A stretch of DNA of 64,000 bases. Source: Roseospira marina (lineage in GTDB: Bacteria > Pseudomonadota > Alphaproteobacteria > Rhodospirillales > Rhodospirillaceae). Made by a program: the position numbers and the translations under genes. Of the stretch, positions 23,479 through 33,016 are shown one piece after another. Location of the stretch: contig NZ_JACIGJ010000004.1 in assembly GCF_014197855.1 (NCBI RefSeq), positions 1 to 64,000 on the forward strand. Reading direction: 5' to 3'. The notes beneath the pieces were generated by a model, which searched no databases, was not told the origin of the DNA, and saw only the letters and a program-made list of their open reading frames with translations. Within the stretch, counting starts at the first letter, position 1, and each line of letters starts with the position of its first letter.

Positions 23479-24591
23479 ATGACAATGACCTGGATGACCC
23501 CGATCTGGATGACCCGGATCTGGAAGACCACCTGGGCCGCCTTGGGATTCATGACCGCCAGCGGCTTGCTCGGAGGTGACGGGTCGGCGCGCGCCCAAGA
23601 GGTCACGCTGACGGTGCATCACTTCCTTAGCGCCAAGGCGGTCAATCAAGCCAAGATGATCGAGCCGTGGGCGGAGAGCATCACGGAGGCGTCGGGGGGA
23701 CGCATCGCCTTTGAGATCTTTCCGTCCATGACCATGGGCGGCTCCCCACCGGAGCTGTACCAGCAGGTGCGCGACGGTGTTGCCGATATCGTCTGGACCG
23801 TTCTGGGTTACACGCCGGGTGTGTTCCCGCACGCCGAGGTGTTCAACCTGCCCAGCGTCCACAGTGGCAGCGCCTTGGTGACCAATCTGGCCATTCAGGA
23901 TCTGATGGACGGCCCGCTCGCCGTGGACTTCGAGCAGGTGCACCCGCTTCTGGTCCATGTCCATTCGGGGCAGGCGCTGCACACGGTGGGCACCTCTGTC
24001 CGGTCCATCGAGGACGCACGCGGCCTGAAGCTGCGCGTGCCCTCCCGCTCCGGCACCTGGATGATCGAGGCCATGGGGGCGGAGCCGGTCGGCATGCCGG
24101 TGCCCGACGTGCCGCAGGCCATGTCGCAGGGCGTTCTGGATGGTGCGTTCCTTCCGTTCGAGGTTGCGCTGCCCCTGCGTTTGATCGATATCGCCAAGTA
24201 CCACACGGAACTGGCGGGGGGGCACCGGTTCGGCACCACGACCTTCCTGCTCGCGATGAATCAAGAGCGGTATGAAAGCCTTCCGGACGACCTGCGCGCC
24301 ATCATCGACGACCACTCCGGCGAGGCGCTGGCCCGCATGGCTGGCGAGGCCTGGGATGCCGTCGAGCCGCGCGTGATGGCCCTGGCCGAGGCGCGGGGGA
24401 ACGAGATCATGCACCTTGATGCCGAGCAGTCGGCGCCGTTCCTGGACGCCTTCCGGGTGACGGAGGAGCGCTGGCTGGCCGAGATGGCCGAGAAAGGCAT
24501 CGACGGGGCCGCCCTGCTGGCCGCCGCCAAGGAGGCCGTGGCGCGTCATGCGCCCGAGGCGCCCGGCGGGGTGATCGGAGCGTCGGAGTGA
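23479..24591 (+). CDS. dctP: TRAP transporter substrate-binding protein DctP
   Basis: 370 residues with an export signal (cleavage likely after SARAQ, residue 40). The mature part starts EVTLTVHHFLSAKAVNQ, as expected for TRAP solute-binding proteins, and the conserved Arg that salts-bridges carboxylate ligands is in KLRVPSRSGTW. The N-terminus is unusual: WMTPIWMTRIW is a near-repeat built from duplicated DNA, which puts five Trp in the signal region. GAGAGGGAG precedes the ATG. First gene of dctPQM. The substrate is probably an organic acid but cannot be named from sequence. Confidence 0.92.
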   Translation: MTMTWMTPIWMTRIWKTTWAALGFMTASGLLGGDGSARAQEVTLTVHHFLSAKAVNQAKMIEPWAESITEASGGRIAFEIFPSMTMGGSPPELYQQVRDGVADIVWTVLGYTPGVFPHAEVFNLPSVHSGSALVTNLAIQDLMDGPLAVDFEQVHPLLVHVHSGQALHTVGTSVRSIEDARGLKLRVPSRSGTWMIEAMGAEPVGMPVPDVPQAMSQGVLDGAFLPFEVALPLRLIDIAKYHTELAGGHRFGTTTFLLAMNQERYESLPDDLRAIIDDHSGEALARMAGEAWDAVEPRVMALAEARGNEIMHLDAEQSAPFLDAFRVTEERWLAEMAEKGIDGAALLAAAKEAVARHAPEAPGGVIGASE

Positions 24592-25142
24592 GGGCATCGG
24601 TGGTCCTCCGCGACCGCGTGCTGACGCCGCTGGCGGTCGGGTTCGCGCTGTACGGCGGCGTGGTGCTGTTGGTGATCACCGCCGTGACGATGCTCAACGT
24701 CGCCGGCTTCGCGCTGGATGCGGTGGCGCGGCCGTTCGGTGGCCGGGTGCCGGGCGTGTCGGGCTACGAGGAGGTGGTGGCCCTGCTGGTCGGCGGGGCG
24801 ACGTTGAGCTTCCTGCCGTGGTGCCAACTGCGCTGGGGGCATGTGACCGTGGACCTGTTCACGCGCCGCGCGCCGCGTCGTCTGGTGGCGGCGGTCGATC
24901 GGCTGGCCCTGGTCCTGACGGCTGCGCTGGCGTTCGGGTTGGCGCTGTCCATGGCGGTGGGCATGGCCCAGATGCGAACGGACGGGGTGGTCACGGGGGT
25001 CCGGGCGTGGCCGGAGTGGCCGTTCTGGGGCCCCGGGGTGGCCGGGCTTGCGCTGTGGGGGGCGGTGGCCGCCGTCATGGCGCTGGCGCCGCCCGCGTCC
25101 CCGACCACGGCCGGCGGGGGCGAGGGCCGACCGCATGGATGA
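24588..25142 (+). CDS. dctQ: TRAP transporter small permease DctQ
   Basis: 184 residues with four hydrophobic segments, the standard DctQ layout, including the LPWCQLRWGHVTVDLF region typical of the small subunit. It forms the membrane unit with DctM. The GTG start overlaps the dctP stop (GTGA, 24588-24591), so translation is coupled. Confidence 0.9.
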   Translation: MRASVVLRDRVLTPLAVGFALYGGVVLLVITAVTMLNVAGFALDAVARPFGGRVPGVSGYEEVVALLVGGATLSFLPWCQLRWGHVTVDLFTRRAPRRLVAAVDRLALVLTAALAFGLALSMAVGMAQMRTDGVVTGVRAWPEWPFWGPGVAGLALWGAVAAVMALAPPASPTTAGGGEGRPHG

Positions 25143-26523
25143 ACGCGCGCTGATCGGTGCCCTCGGCCTCGTCGTGCTGTTCGGGCTGATTGCGATCCGT
25201 CTGCCGGTGGCGCTGGCCATGGTTCTGGTGGGCGTGGGCGGGAACTACGCTCTGTCCATCGTGGCGCCCTTCCTGCGCTTCGAGCCCTATTTGGCCCAGT
25301 TCAAGACGCTGACGTGGTCGGTGGTGTCGAATTACGCGCTGTCCGTGGTGCCCCTGTTCATTTTCATGGGGTTCCTGGCGGCGCACGCGAACCTGAGCCG
25401 CGACCTGTTCCAGGGCCTCAACGTGCTCGTTGGGCGCTGGCGCGGCGGGGTCGCGATGGCGGCTGTGCTGGCCTGCGCCGGGTTCGGGGCGGTGTGCGGC
25501 TCGTCGCTGGCCACGGCGAGCACCATGGGCCGGGTTGCGCTGCCGGAGCTGAAGCGTCTGAACTACGCCGACGGGCTGGCGACCGGGGCCCTGGCGGCGG
25601 GGGGCACGCTGGGGATTTTGATTCCGCCGTCGGTGGCTCTGGTGGTCTATGCGATCGTGGTCGAGGCCTCGGTGGTGGCGATGTTCCAGGCCGCCATTCT
25701 GCCTGGGGTGATCGCCGTGGCCCTGTTCGTCGCCGTCATTGCGGTGCGGGTGCGGTTGAATCCCGCGCTGGCGGCGTCGGCGCCTCCGCTGGATGCGTCG
25801 GCGCGGCGCGCGGCGTTGCGGCGCCTGATCCCGGTGGTGACGATCTTCAGCGCCGTGATCGTTGGGCTGGGGTTGGGCCTGTTCACGCCCACACCGGCCG
25901 GCGCCGTGGGCGTGTTCGCCGTTCTGGTCTATGGGGTGATCCTGAAGCGCTGCACCGGCACCGGACTCGGCCTGTCGGAACTGGTCGACGCGGTCCGCGA
26001 CACCGCCGTGACCGCCGGCATGATCGGCTTCATCCTGTTCGGCGCCGAGGTGCTGAAGGGCTTCTTCGCGCGCAGCGGCCTGCCGGCGGTGATGGCCGAC
26101 TGGGCGGCGAGCGGCGCGGTCGAGCCTTGGACCGTTCTGGTTCTGATGCTGCTGGGGCTGATCGTGCTGGGCTGCTTCATGGACTCGCTGTCCATGATCC
26201 TGGTCGTGGTGCCGTTCCTGTTTCCGGTTCTGATGGAGCTGAACGGCGGCGACTGGGCGCTGGCGGCCGACGCGGCCTACGGCATGGGAGCCGAGGACCT
26301 CAAGATCTGGTTCGGGATCCTGGCCCTGGTCGTGGTCGAACTGGGCCTGATCACGCCGCCGGTCGGCCTGAATGTGTTCATCATTCGCGCCGTCAGCCCG
26401 GGCGTGTCGATGGGCACGATCTTCCGCGGTGTGCTGCCGTTTTTCGGGGTGGAACTGGGCCGGGTCGCGCTCATTCTCGCGGTGCCCGGCCTCGCCCTGT
26501 GGCTGCCTCGCCTGCTGCTGTAG
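25135..26523 (+). CDS. dctM: TRAP transporter large permease DctM
   Basis: 462 residues with about 12 membrane segments. Recognisable DctM motifs are FIFMGFLAAHANLSRDLF, GTLGILIPPSVALVVYAI and LGCFMDSLSMILVVVPF. It is the sodium-coupled channel subunit. The ATG at 25135 lies inside the end of dctQ (8-base overlap). A strong hairpin follows the stop. Confidence 0.94.
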   Translation: MDERALIGALGLVVLFGLIAIRLPVALAMVLVGVGGNYALSIVAPFLRFEPYLAQFKTLTWSVVSNYALSVVPLFIFMGFLAAHANLSRDLFQGLNVLVGRWRGGVAMAAVLACAGFGAVCGSSLATASTMGRVALPELKRLNYADGLATGALAAGGTLGILIPPSVALVVYAIVVEASVVAMFQAAILPGVIAVALFVAVIAVRVRLNPALAASAPPLDASARRAALRRLIPVVTIFSAVIVGLGLGLFTPTPAGAVGVFAVLVYGVILKRCTGTGLGLSELVDAVRDTAVTAGMIGFILFGAEVLKGFFARSGLPAVMADWAASGAVEPWTVLVLMLLGLIVLGCFMDSLSMILVVVPFLFPVLMELNGGDWALAADAAYGMGAEDLKIWFGILALVVVELGLITPPVGLNVFIIRAVSPGVSMGTIFRGVLPFFGVELGRVALILAVPGLALWLPRLLL

Positions 26524-26541
26524 GCCCCCCGATAGGCCAAG

Positions 26542-26576
26542 CCGCGCGACGCTGGGCCGGACCCAGGGCCGCGCGG
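26542..26576. terminator. hairpin between dctM and the DUF1150 gene
   Basis: CCGCGCG (26542-26548) pairs with CGCGCGG (26570-26576) and inner CTGGG pairs with CCCAG. It separates two convergent genes and probably serves both, although neither side has a T-run. Confidence 0.6.
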
Positions 26577-26582
26577 AATCGC

Positions 26583-26858
26583 TCAGTGCACGCTCAACGG
26601 TTCCATGTCGTGCTGGCGCGTGGCCGCCAATGCCAGATCGTGCGACGGCGCCAAGCCGATGCGCTGGCCGTTGGCGGCGTGAATGGCCCACCCGGTATCG
26701 TCCTCGTCGTCGCCGTGCACCGCGCGGATGTAGGCGATGTGGTTCAGGCCGAGCTGGGCGAAGTCGCGCGGGCTCATGTCGCCGATGGTGGTGGTGGCCT
26801 GGACGTCGTGATGGGTTTCGTCGTCCGTGGGCGGGGTGGGGATGTCACTCCGAGTCAT
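26583..26858 (-). CDS. DUF1150 family protein
   Basis: 91 residues. The core FAQLGLNHIAYIRAV followed by GWAIHAANGQRIGLAPSHDLALAA fits the alphaproteobacterial DUF1150 family, which is often encoded next to small heat-shock proteins. The function is unknown. It overlaps the end of the hsp20 gene by 14 bases and so is probably part of the same heat-shock transcript. Confidence 0.8.
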   Translation of the reverse strand: MTRSDIPTPPTDDETHHDVQATTTIGDMSPRDFAQLGLNHIAYIRAVHGDDEDDTGWAIHAANGQRIGLAPSHDLALAATRQHDMEPLSVH

Positions 26859-27417
26859 GACCGGTCTCCTTCAACGTCAAACGCGAACGGGAGGGTGCCG
26901 TGGTCCGGCACGCGGGGGAACGAGCGTGTGCGGGCTCGTCCGTCGCATCCTCGGCCACGTCGATGGTGCGCGGCGTGCGTCCGGTCTCTGCCCCGGCTCG
27001 TGCCGACTCGGCCCGGATCGGAACGCGGCGGACCTTGGGTTCCGGCATTGGCCGGTCGAGGTCGACGTGCAGCAGTCCCGTTTCCAGGCTTGCGCCCAAA
27101 ATTTCCATGCCTTCCGCGAGAACGAACGCCCGCTGGAACTGGCGCGCCGCGATCCCCCGATGGAGGAAGGCGCGGGACCCGTCGTCCGTGGCCTGTCTGC
27201 CCCGGATGACAAGCTGGTTGTCCTCAACCGAGACCGCCAGATCGTCCTCGGTAAAGCCGGCCACCGCGAGTGTGATTCTCAGGCGTGTCTCGCCGATCTG
27301 CTCGATGTTGTAGGGCGGGTAGCCTTCGGGCTGGGATTTCTGCACCCGGTCCAGAAGCCGCTCAAAATGATCGAAGCCCACCAACAGGGGGCTGTTGAAC
27401 CCGGTCACGCGGGTCAT
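26845..27417 (-). CDS. Hsp20/alpha-crystallin small heat-shock protein
   Basis: 190 residues. The N-terminus MTRVTGFNSPLLVGFDHFERLLD and YPPYNIEQ are typical of the IbpA type; the alpha-crystallin domain spans about residues 38-125, with the C-terminal V-P-I anchor at RRVPI. A further 55-residue Arg/Thr-rich tail beyond it is longer than usual. ATP-independent holdase that keeps unfolding proteins soluble. GGAGGAGGAG precedes the ATG. The leader and promoter upstream look heat-regulated (see separate entries). Confidence 0.93.
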   Translation of the reverse strand: MTRVTGFNSPLLVGFDHFERLLDRVQKSQPEGYPPYNIEQIGETRLRITLAVAGFTEDDLAVSVEDNQLVIRGRQATDDGSRAFLHRGIAARQFQRAFVLAEGMEILGASLETGLLHVDLDRPMPEPKVRRVPIRAESARAGAETGRTPRTIDVAEDATDEPAHARSPACRTTAPSRSRLTLKETGHDSE

Positions 27418-27535
27418 GGGTGCTCCTCCTCCCCGGATTCGAGCGAGTGGATCGACGGACCCGTCCGGTGGGCGTCCGTCCCGTTCCCGATCCGAGGTCG
27501 CTGGCCCATGGCGGCGCCGGCGCGCGGATCGACCC
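27418..27535 (-). promoter_or_regulatory. candidate ROSE-type RNA thermometer leader of hsp20
   Basis: The predicted leader of about 120 bases contains a hairpin with a 7-bp stem (GACGGAC/GTCCGTC, 27454-27480) and, nearer the start, TCGCT (coding strand, 27442-27446) ten bases before the Shine-Dalgarno AGGAGGAG (27424-27431). UCGCU matches the ROSE consensus UYGCU and can pair with AGGA around a bulged G, which is how ROSE elements hide the ribosome binding site at low temperature. Judged by eye; no folding was computed. Confidence 0.45.
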
Positions 27536-27540
27536 CTATT

Positions 27541-27569
27541 ATCTCGGGTCCGGGGCGGGGCACGTCAAG
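27541..27569 (-). promoter_or_regulatory. candidate RpoH (sigma32) promoter for hsp20
   Basis: On the minus strand CTTGACG (27563-27569) is followed after 14 bases by CCCGAGAT (27541-27548), close to the heat-shock consensus CTTGAAA and CCCCATNT. The position fits the 120-base leader of the small heat-shock gene. Confidence 0.45.
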
Positions 27570-27947
27570 CGTCGACCGCGTCCGTGCGCCGACGGCATGG
27601 TGCACCGCCGTTCGGCAGTCGCCCCGTCGCGTGCGGCGGGGGCGGCCGTCGGCGTTGACGATCCGGGGGGCATGTGGTGTCGTACACTCCACATTAACGG
27701 CGCCGGGCTTTCTTACACAGGTTGTGGACCCGTCGGACTATCCGACGTTCCGGCAGGGTTTCTACCGCGCTTGGTGTGCGGCCGTCCGGTTCGGCGTGAA
27801 CCCGCCTGGGGCCGCCGCTGCCGCAGGAAACCGAGGCCTTGGGTCGCCAAGGTTTGGAGACGACGCGCTGACGGACGATGCGCCATCCGGTTCGGTTGTT
27901 TCTGCCTCGCATCAACCATGCGTTTTACGCATGTCGGGCATGACGGC
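27570..27947. other. intergenic region upstream of nuoA
   Basis: About 380 bases with no supported gene on either strand; open frames here are Arg/Pro-rich artefacts of high GC. An inverted repeat CATGCG-TTTTA-CGCATG (27917-27933) lies directly before the nuo promoter candidate and could be an operator. Confidence 0.4.
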
Positions 27948-27976
27948 TTGACTTGACCGGAGGCGTTGACTACACC
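27948..27976 (+). promoter_or_regulatory. candidate sigma70-type promoter of the nuo operon
   Basis: TTGACT (27948-27953), 17 bases, TACACC (27971-27976). A leader of about 65 bases would precede nuoA. The -10 box is only fair. Confidence 0.45.
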
Positions 27977-28043
27977 ACTGCGGTTTTCCGGGACGGGCAC
28001 CATGGTGTGCCGCCCTCCCTTCGGGTTCGTGGAGCCACGCGGC

Positions 28044-28409
28044 ATGGACGAACTGCTCCGAGACTATCTTCCCATCCTGGTGTTCCTCGGCATCGCCGTG
28101 GTGGTCGCTGTCGGGGCCGTCGCCGGCTCCCTCTTCGTGGCGCCGCAGCGGCCGGACCCGGAAAAGGATTCGGCCTACGAATGTGGGTTCGAGGCGTTCG
28201 ACGACGCCCGGGCGAAGTTCCAGGTGCGGTTCTATCTGGTCGCCATCCTGTTCATCATCTTTGACCTTGAGGTCGCCTTCCTGTTCCCCTGGGCGCTGTC
28301 CCTGGGCACGATCGGGGTGTTCGGGTTCTGGTCCATGATGGTGTTCCTTGCGGTCCTGACCATCGGGTTCGTTTACGAATGGAAGAAAGGGGCTCTGGAA
28401 TGGGAATGA
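28044..28409 (+). CDS. nuoA: NADH-quinone oxidoreductase subunit A
   Basis: 121 residues with three membrane helices. The conserved loop [20 protein letters not shown] and [12 protein letters not shown] identify NuoA. Part of the membrane arm near the quinone site. First gene of the 14-gene complex I run. The ATG at 28044 gives the normal N-terminus [12 protein letters not shown]; an upstream in-frame start would add an unlike stretch. Confidence 0.96.
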   Translation: MDELLRDYLPILVFLGIAVVVAVGAVAGSLFVAPQRPDPEKDSAYECGFEAFDDARAKFQVRFYLVAILFIIFDLEVAFLFPWALSLGTIGVFGFWSMMVFLAVLTIGFVYEWKKGALEWE

Positions 28410-28972
28410 GCGAAGGCACCTCGCGCGCACCGCTGCCGTCCGCCGGGCAGAGCCAACCGTTGCCTCCTGGGCAGGAGCAGGACGCGCTGCTCAAGGCGCT
28501 CGGTCAGGAGATCGACGACAAGGGCTTCGTCTTGGCCAGCGTCGACAAGCTGGTGAATTGGGCCCGCACCGGCTCGCTGTGGCCGATGACGTTCGGTCTG
28601 GCCTGCTGTGCGCTGGAGATGATCCACGCCTACAACGCGCGCTATGACCTGGACCGCTTCGGCGTGGTGCCGCGCCCGTCGCCGCGCCAGTCCGACCTGA
28701 TGATTGTGGCCGGCACGCTGTGCAACAAGATGGCGCCCGCGTTGCGTAAGGTGTACGACCAGATGGCGGAGCCGCGTTGGGTGATCTCGATGGGGTCCTG
28801 CGCCAACGGGGGCGGTTACTACCACTACTCCTATTCGGTGGTGCGCGGCTGTGACCGGATCATTCCGGTCGACGTCTATGTGCCGGGGTGTCCGCCCACG
28901 GCGGAGGCGCTGCTGTACGGTGTGCTCCAGCTCCAGAAGAAGATCAACCGGACCGGATCGCTGTTGCGGTGA
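28400..28972 (+). CDS. nuoB: NADH-quinone oxidoreductase subunit B
   Basis: 190 residues. It carries the ligands of cluster N2: the Cys pair in GLACCALEM, Cys in [10 protein letters not shown] and Cys in [11 protein letters not shown]2 passes electrons to quinone. Start at 28400 has AAAGGGG seven bases upstream; the ATG at 28406 overlapping the nuoA stop is the alternative. Confidence 0.97.
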   Translation: MGMSEGTSRAPLPSAGQSQPLPPGQEQDALLKALGQEIDDKGFVLASVDKLVNWARTGSLWPMTFGLACCALEMIHAYNARYDLDRFGVVPRPSPRQSDLMIVAGTLCNKMAPALRKVYDQMAEPRWVISMGSCANGGGYYHYSYSVVRGCDRIIPVDVYVPGCPPTAEALLYGVLQLQKKINRTGSLLR

Positions 28973-29098
28973 CGGGGCGGGGGACGGTCGGAGCGGCGTG
29001 ATCGCGGGCCTCCGGCTCGCTCCGCCGGTCGGCTCTGCGAAGACCGCACGGCGGCGACCCCGGGGCTGTACCAGGGGCCGTCGCCGCGTCGAGACGGG

Positions 29099-29755
29099 AT
29101 GACGAGCATGTCTTTTTTGTCCACGGAACAGATCGAGGCGCTGGAAGACCTGGGCCAGCACATCGCGTCGGCCCTGGCCGACGAGGTGCGTGAGACGCGC
29201 GTGGCGTTCGAGGAGTTGATGGTCACGGTCAACCGCCACGACATCGTGCGCGTGCTGACCTTCCTGCGCGACGATCCGAACTGCATGTTCGTGCAGCTCG
29301 TCGATGTCTGCGGCGTGGATTGGCCGGAGCGCGACGACCGCTTCGAGGTCGTCTACAACCTCCTCAGCCTGAAGCACAATCAGCGCGTTCGCGTGAAGCT
29401 GTTCGCCAGCGAGGACACGCCGGTGCCCTCCGTGGTCGAGGTGTTCAAGGCCGCGAACTGGTTCGAGCGCGAGGTCTGGGACATGTACGGGGTGTTCTTT
29501 TCCGGCCATCCCGATCTGCGGCGCATCCTCACCGACTACGGGTTCGAGGGGCATCCGCTGCGCAAGGACTTCCCGCTGACGGGGACGATGGAGCTGCGCT
29601 ACGACGACGCGCAGGCCCGCTGCGTGTACGAGCCGGTGCGGCTGACGCAGGACTTCCGGAACTTCGATTTCATGAGCCCGTGGGAGGGCGCGCTCGACCC
29701 CGGGGTCGCGGCGGCGTCCCAGGCCTTGCCGGGCGACGAGAAGGCAACCGGTTGA
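29099..29755 (+). CDS. nuoC: NADH-quinone oxidoreductase subunit C
   Basis: 218 residues. The 30-kDa signature [42 protein letters not shown] is clear (seen from [10 protein letters not shown] through [10 protein letters not shown]). Peripheral-arm subunit contacting NuoD. It is separate from nuoD, as in other alphaproteobacteria. It starts 126 bases after nuoB, with no strong ribosome binding site. Confidence 0.97.
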   Translation: MTSMSFLSTEQIEALEDLGQHIASALADEVRETRVAFEELMVTVNRHDIVRVLTFLRDDPNCMFVQLVDVCGVDWPERDDRFEVVYNLLSLKHNQRVRVKLFASEDTPVPSVVEVFKAANWFEREVWDMYGVFFSGHPDLRRILTDYGFEGHPLRKDFPLTGTMELRYDDAQARCVYEPVRLTQDFRNFDFMSPWEGALDPGVAAASQALPGDEKATG

Positions 29756-29830
29756 TGGGCGGTTGACGGGCGGCTGACGGGATATTCGGCGGAACGGCAC
29801 CGCGACGGCATAGGGCAGGCAGGCAGCACG

Positions 29831-31009
29831 ATGGCGCAGACCGAGATCAAGAGCTACAACCTCAATTTCGGACCCCAGCACCCGGCGGCGCATGGCGTTC
29901 TCCGTCTGATTCTGGAGCTGTCCGGCGAGGTGGTGGACCGCGCCGATCCGCATATCGGCCTGCTGCATCGCGGTACCGAAAAGCTGATCGAGTATAAGAC
30001 CTATGTGCAGGCGCTGCCGTACTTCGACCGCCTGGATTACGCCTGCCCGCTGAACATGGAGCACGCCTATGTGCTCGCGGTCGAGAAGCTGCTGGGCATC
30101 GAGGTGCCCCGGCGCGGCAAGTACATCCGCACGCTCTATTCCGAGATCACGCGCATCATCAACCACATCATGAACACGACGTCGTTCGCGCTCGATGTGG
30201 GCGCCATGACGCCGATGCTGTGGGGGTGGGAAGAGCGCGAGCATCTGCTGGAGTTCTGCGAGCGGGTCTCCGGCGCGCGCATGCACATGGCCTACTACCG
30301 GCCGGGCGGCGTGGCCAAGGACATGCCGGTCGGTCTGGCCGAGGACATCTATGCGTGGTGTGACCGGTTCGAAAAGTTCCTGGTCGACATGGAAACCCTG
30401 CTCGACGAGAACCGCATTTTCCGTCAGCGCACCGTCGATATCGGCATCGTCACCCAGGAAGACGCGCTGAACTGGGGCTTCACCGGCCCGGTGCTGCGGG
30501 CCTCCGGCCTGGCGTGGGACCTGCGCAAGAGCCAGCCCTACGATGCGTTCGAGGAGATGGACTTCGACATCCCCATCGGCAAAACCTGCGATGTCTATGC
30601 CCGCTACCTCGTGCGCATGGAGGAGATGCGGCAGTCCATGCGCATCATGCGCCAGTGCATTGAGAAGATGCCGGACGGCCCGGTGAAGGTGGAGGACAAT
30701 AAGGTCGTGCCGCCGTCCCGGCCGGAGATGAAGCGCTCCATGGAGGCGCTGATCCATCACTTCAAGCTCTACACCGAGGGCTTCAAGGTGCCGCCGGGCG
30801 AGACCTACACGGCTGTCGAAGCGGCGACGGGCGAATTCGGCGTGTATCTGGTGTCCGACGGCACCAACCGGCCGTACCGGTGCAAGATCCGCTCGCCCGG
30901 CTTTGCCCATCTGCAGGGCCTGGATCTGCTGTCCAAGGGGCATATGCTCGCCGACATTCCCGCGAATATCGGCTCCATCGATGTTGTTTTTGGTGAGATT
31001 GACCGATGA
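29831..31009 (+). CDS. nuoD: NADH-quinone oxidoreductase subunit D
   Basis: 392 residues. The 49-kDa subunit starts with [17 protein letters not shown], whose His residues line the quinone site, and ends with the hydrogenase-like DVVFGEIDR. The upstream 75 bases contain an 11-base near-repeat (GGGCGGTTGAC/GGGCGGCTGAC). Overlaps nuoE in an ATGA junction. Confidence 0.98.
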   Translation: MAQTEIKSYNLNFGPQHPAAHGVLRLILELSGEVVDRADPHIGLLHRGTEKLIEYKTYVQALPYFDRLDYACPLNMEHAYVLAVEKLLGIEVPRRGKYIRTLYSEITRIINHIMNTTSFALDVGAMTPMLWGWEEREHLLEFCERVSGARMHMAYYRPGGVAKDMPVGLAEDIYAWCDRFEKFLVDMETLLDENRIFRQRTVDIGIVTQEDALNWGFTGPVLRASGLAWDLRKSQPYDAFEEMDFDIPIGKTCDVYARYLVRMEEMRQSMRIMRQCIEKMPDGPVKVEDNKVVPPSRPEMKRSMEALIHHFKLYTEGFKVPPGETYTAVEAATGEFGVYLVSDGTNRPYRCKIRSPGFAHLQGLDLLSKGHMLADIPANIGSIDVVFGEIDR

Positions 31010-31677
31010 GCGCCGAGACGACCCCGACCGCGCCCGCCCGCGACGAGACCCCGTTCGCATTCAGTGAGGCTTCGCTTGAGGAGGCGCGCCGCATCCTGGC
31101 GAAGTATCCGGAGGGCCGGGCGCGCAGCGGTATCCTGCCGTTGCTCGATCTGGCGCAGCGCCAGCACGGCTGGGTCTCCCAGAGCGTGGTGGAGGCCGTG
31201 GCCGAGATGACCGGGGCGCCGCCGATCCGCGTGTGGGAGGTCGCGACCTTCTACACGATGTACAACAAGGCGCCGATCGGCCGCGCCCATGTCGAAATCT
31301 GCACCAACCTGCCGTGTTGGCTGCGCGGATCCGACGAGATCATGCGCGCCGCCCGGGATGTGTTCGGCGTCGGCTTCGGCGAGACCAGCGCGGACGGGGC
31401 GGCGACCGTGTCGTCGGCGGAGTGCCTGGGCGCCTGCGTGAACGCGCCGATGGTGCAGATCGGCGATGACTACTACGAGGATCTCGACTACGACAGCGCG
31501 GTCGCGCTGTTCACGGCGATCAAGGAAGGCCGGCCGGTCAAGGCGGGCTCGCAGATCGATCGGCAGTGCTCGGCCCCGCAGGGCACGCCGACCAGTCTGA
31601 CCACGGATCCCACGACGGACGAGGGCGGGCGCTGGATCGCCCCGGAAAGCCCGGCCGCGTCCTCCGGGACGGCCTAG
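31006..31677 (+). CDS. nuoE: NADH-quinone oxidoreductase subunit E
   Basis: 223 residues. Thioredoxin-like domain with the N1a [2Fe-2S] ligands in [12 protein letters not shown] and [13 protein letters not shown]. The last 55 residues are a Ser/Thr/Pro-rich tail beyond the fold, common in alphaproteobacterial NuoE. Forms the NADH dehydrogenase module with NuoF and NuoG. Confidence 0.97.
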   Translation: MSAETTPTAPARDETPFAFSEASLEEARRILAKYPEGRARSGILPLLDLAQRQHGWVSQSVVEAVAEMTGAPPIRVWEVATFYTMYNKAPIGRAHVEICTNLPCWLRGSDEIMRAARDVFGVGFGETSADGAATVSSAECLGACVNAPMVQIGDDYYEDLDYDSAVALFTAIKEGRPVKAGSQIDRQCSAPQGTPTSLTTDPTTDEGGRWIAPESPAASSGTA

Positions 31678-31690
31678 GAAAGAGCGCGCC

Positions 31691-32977
31691 ATGCTGCTGA
31701 GCGACAAGGACCGCATCTTCACCAACCTGTACGGCCAGCACGACTGGACCCTGAAAGGGGCGCAGGCGCGTGGGGACTGGGATGGGACCAAGGCCATCCT
31801 GGCGCAGGGTCAGGACTGGATCATCGAGCAGGTCAAGGCGTCCGGGCTGCGCGGGCGCGGCGGCGCCGGCTTCCCGACCGGCCTGAAATGGTCGTTCATG
31901 CCCAAGACGGTGGGCGAGCGCCCGCATTACCTCGTCGTCAACGCCGACGAGGGCGAGCCCGGGACCTGCAAGGACCGGGACATGATGCGCAACGATCCGC
32001 ACAAGCTGATCGAGGGCTGCTTGATCGCCGGTTTCGCCATGCGCGCGCATGTGGCCTACATCTACATTCGCGGTGAGTTCTACCGCGAGGCCGAGCGCCT
32101 GGAGGCGGCGATCGCCCAGGCCGAGGAGGCCGGGCTGCTGGGCGACGACGCCTGTGGCTCGGGCTGGCCGTTCCGGGTGTACGTGCACCGGGGCGCCGGG
32201 GCCTACATCTGCGGCGAGGAAACCGCGCTCATCCAGTCGCTGGAGGGCAAGAAGGGCCAGCCGCGCCTGAAGCCGCCGTTCCCGGCCGGCGTTGGCCTGT
32301 ACGGCTGCCCGACCACGGTGAACAACGTGGAGAGCATCGCGGTCGTGCCGACCATCCTGCGGCGCGGCGCCTCCTGGTTCACCGGCATCGGGCGCGAGAA
32401 CAACACCGGCACCAAGGTGTTCTGCATCTCCGGCCACGTGAACACCCCGTGCAACGTGGAAGAGGCCATGAGCATTCCGCTGCGCACGCTGATCGAGAAG
32501 CACGCCGGCGGTGTGCGCGGCGGCTGGGACAATCTGCTCGCGGTCATCCCGGGCGGGGCCTCGGTGCCGTTGCTGCCGAAGGACATTTGCGACGACGTGC
32601 TGATGGACTTCGACAGCCTGAAGGCGGCCAAGTCCGGCCTCGGCACGGCCGCCGTGATGGTCATGGACAAGTCGGCGGATGTCGTGGCGGCCATCGCCCG
32701 CCTGTCGCAGTTCTACAAGCACGAAAGCTGTGGCCAGTGCACGCCGTGCCGCGAGGGCGCGGGCTGGATGTCGCGGGTCATGGACCGTATGGTCGCCGGC
32801 GACGCCAAGCTGGAGGAGATCGACATCCTCGAGCAGGTGACACGACAGGTCGAGGGCCATACGATCTGCGCGCTTGGCGATGCGGCCGCATGGCCGATCC
32901 AGGGGTTGATCCGCCATTTCCGGCCCGAGATGGAGCGCCGCATCACGGCGCGCCGGGGCGCCGTGGCGGCGGAATAG
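31691..32977 (+). CDS. nuoF: NADH-quinone oxidoreductase subunit F
   Basis: 428 residues. NADH/FMN-binding motifs [13 protein letters not shown] and [19 protein letters not shown] are present, and the N3 cluster ligands lie in [12 protein letters not shown] plus the Cys of TICALGD. It oxidises NADH and passes electrons to FMN. Thirteen bases follow nuoE. Confidence 0.98.
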   Translation: MLLSDKDRIFTNLYGQHDWTLKGAQARGDWDGTKAILAQGQDWIIEQVKASGLRGRGGAGFPTGLKWSFMPKTVGERPHYLVVNADEGEPGTCKDRDMMRNDPHKLIEGCLIAGFAMRAHVAYIYIRGEFYREAERLEAAIAQAEEAGLLGDDACGSGWPFRVYVHRGAGAYICGEETALIQSLEGKKGQPRLKPPFPAGVGLYGCPTTVNNVESIAVVPTILRRGASWFTGIGRENNTGTKVFCISGHVNTPCNVEEAMSIPLRTLIEKHAGGVRGGWDNLLAVIPGGASVPLLPKDICDDVLMDFDSLKAAKSGLGTAAVMVMDKSADVVAAIARLSQFYKHESCGQCTPCREGAGWMSRVMDRMVAGDAKLEEIDILEQVTRQVEGHTICALGDAAAWPIQGLIRHFRPEMERRITARRGAVAAE

Positions 32978-33016
32978 CGCGAACCGGCGGGTTGAGAGGA
33001 CAGAAAGGGTGCAAGC

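Noticed and set aside
27420-27956. A 178-codon plus-strand frame upstream of nuoA
   Set aside because: Gly/Arg/Pro-rich, covers the hsp20 leader and promoters, and shows no domain.
28373-31060. An 895-codon open frame antisense to nuoB, nuoC and nuoD
   Set aside because: Same reasoning: codon-position bias of the sense genes leaves the antisense frame without stops.
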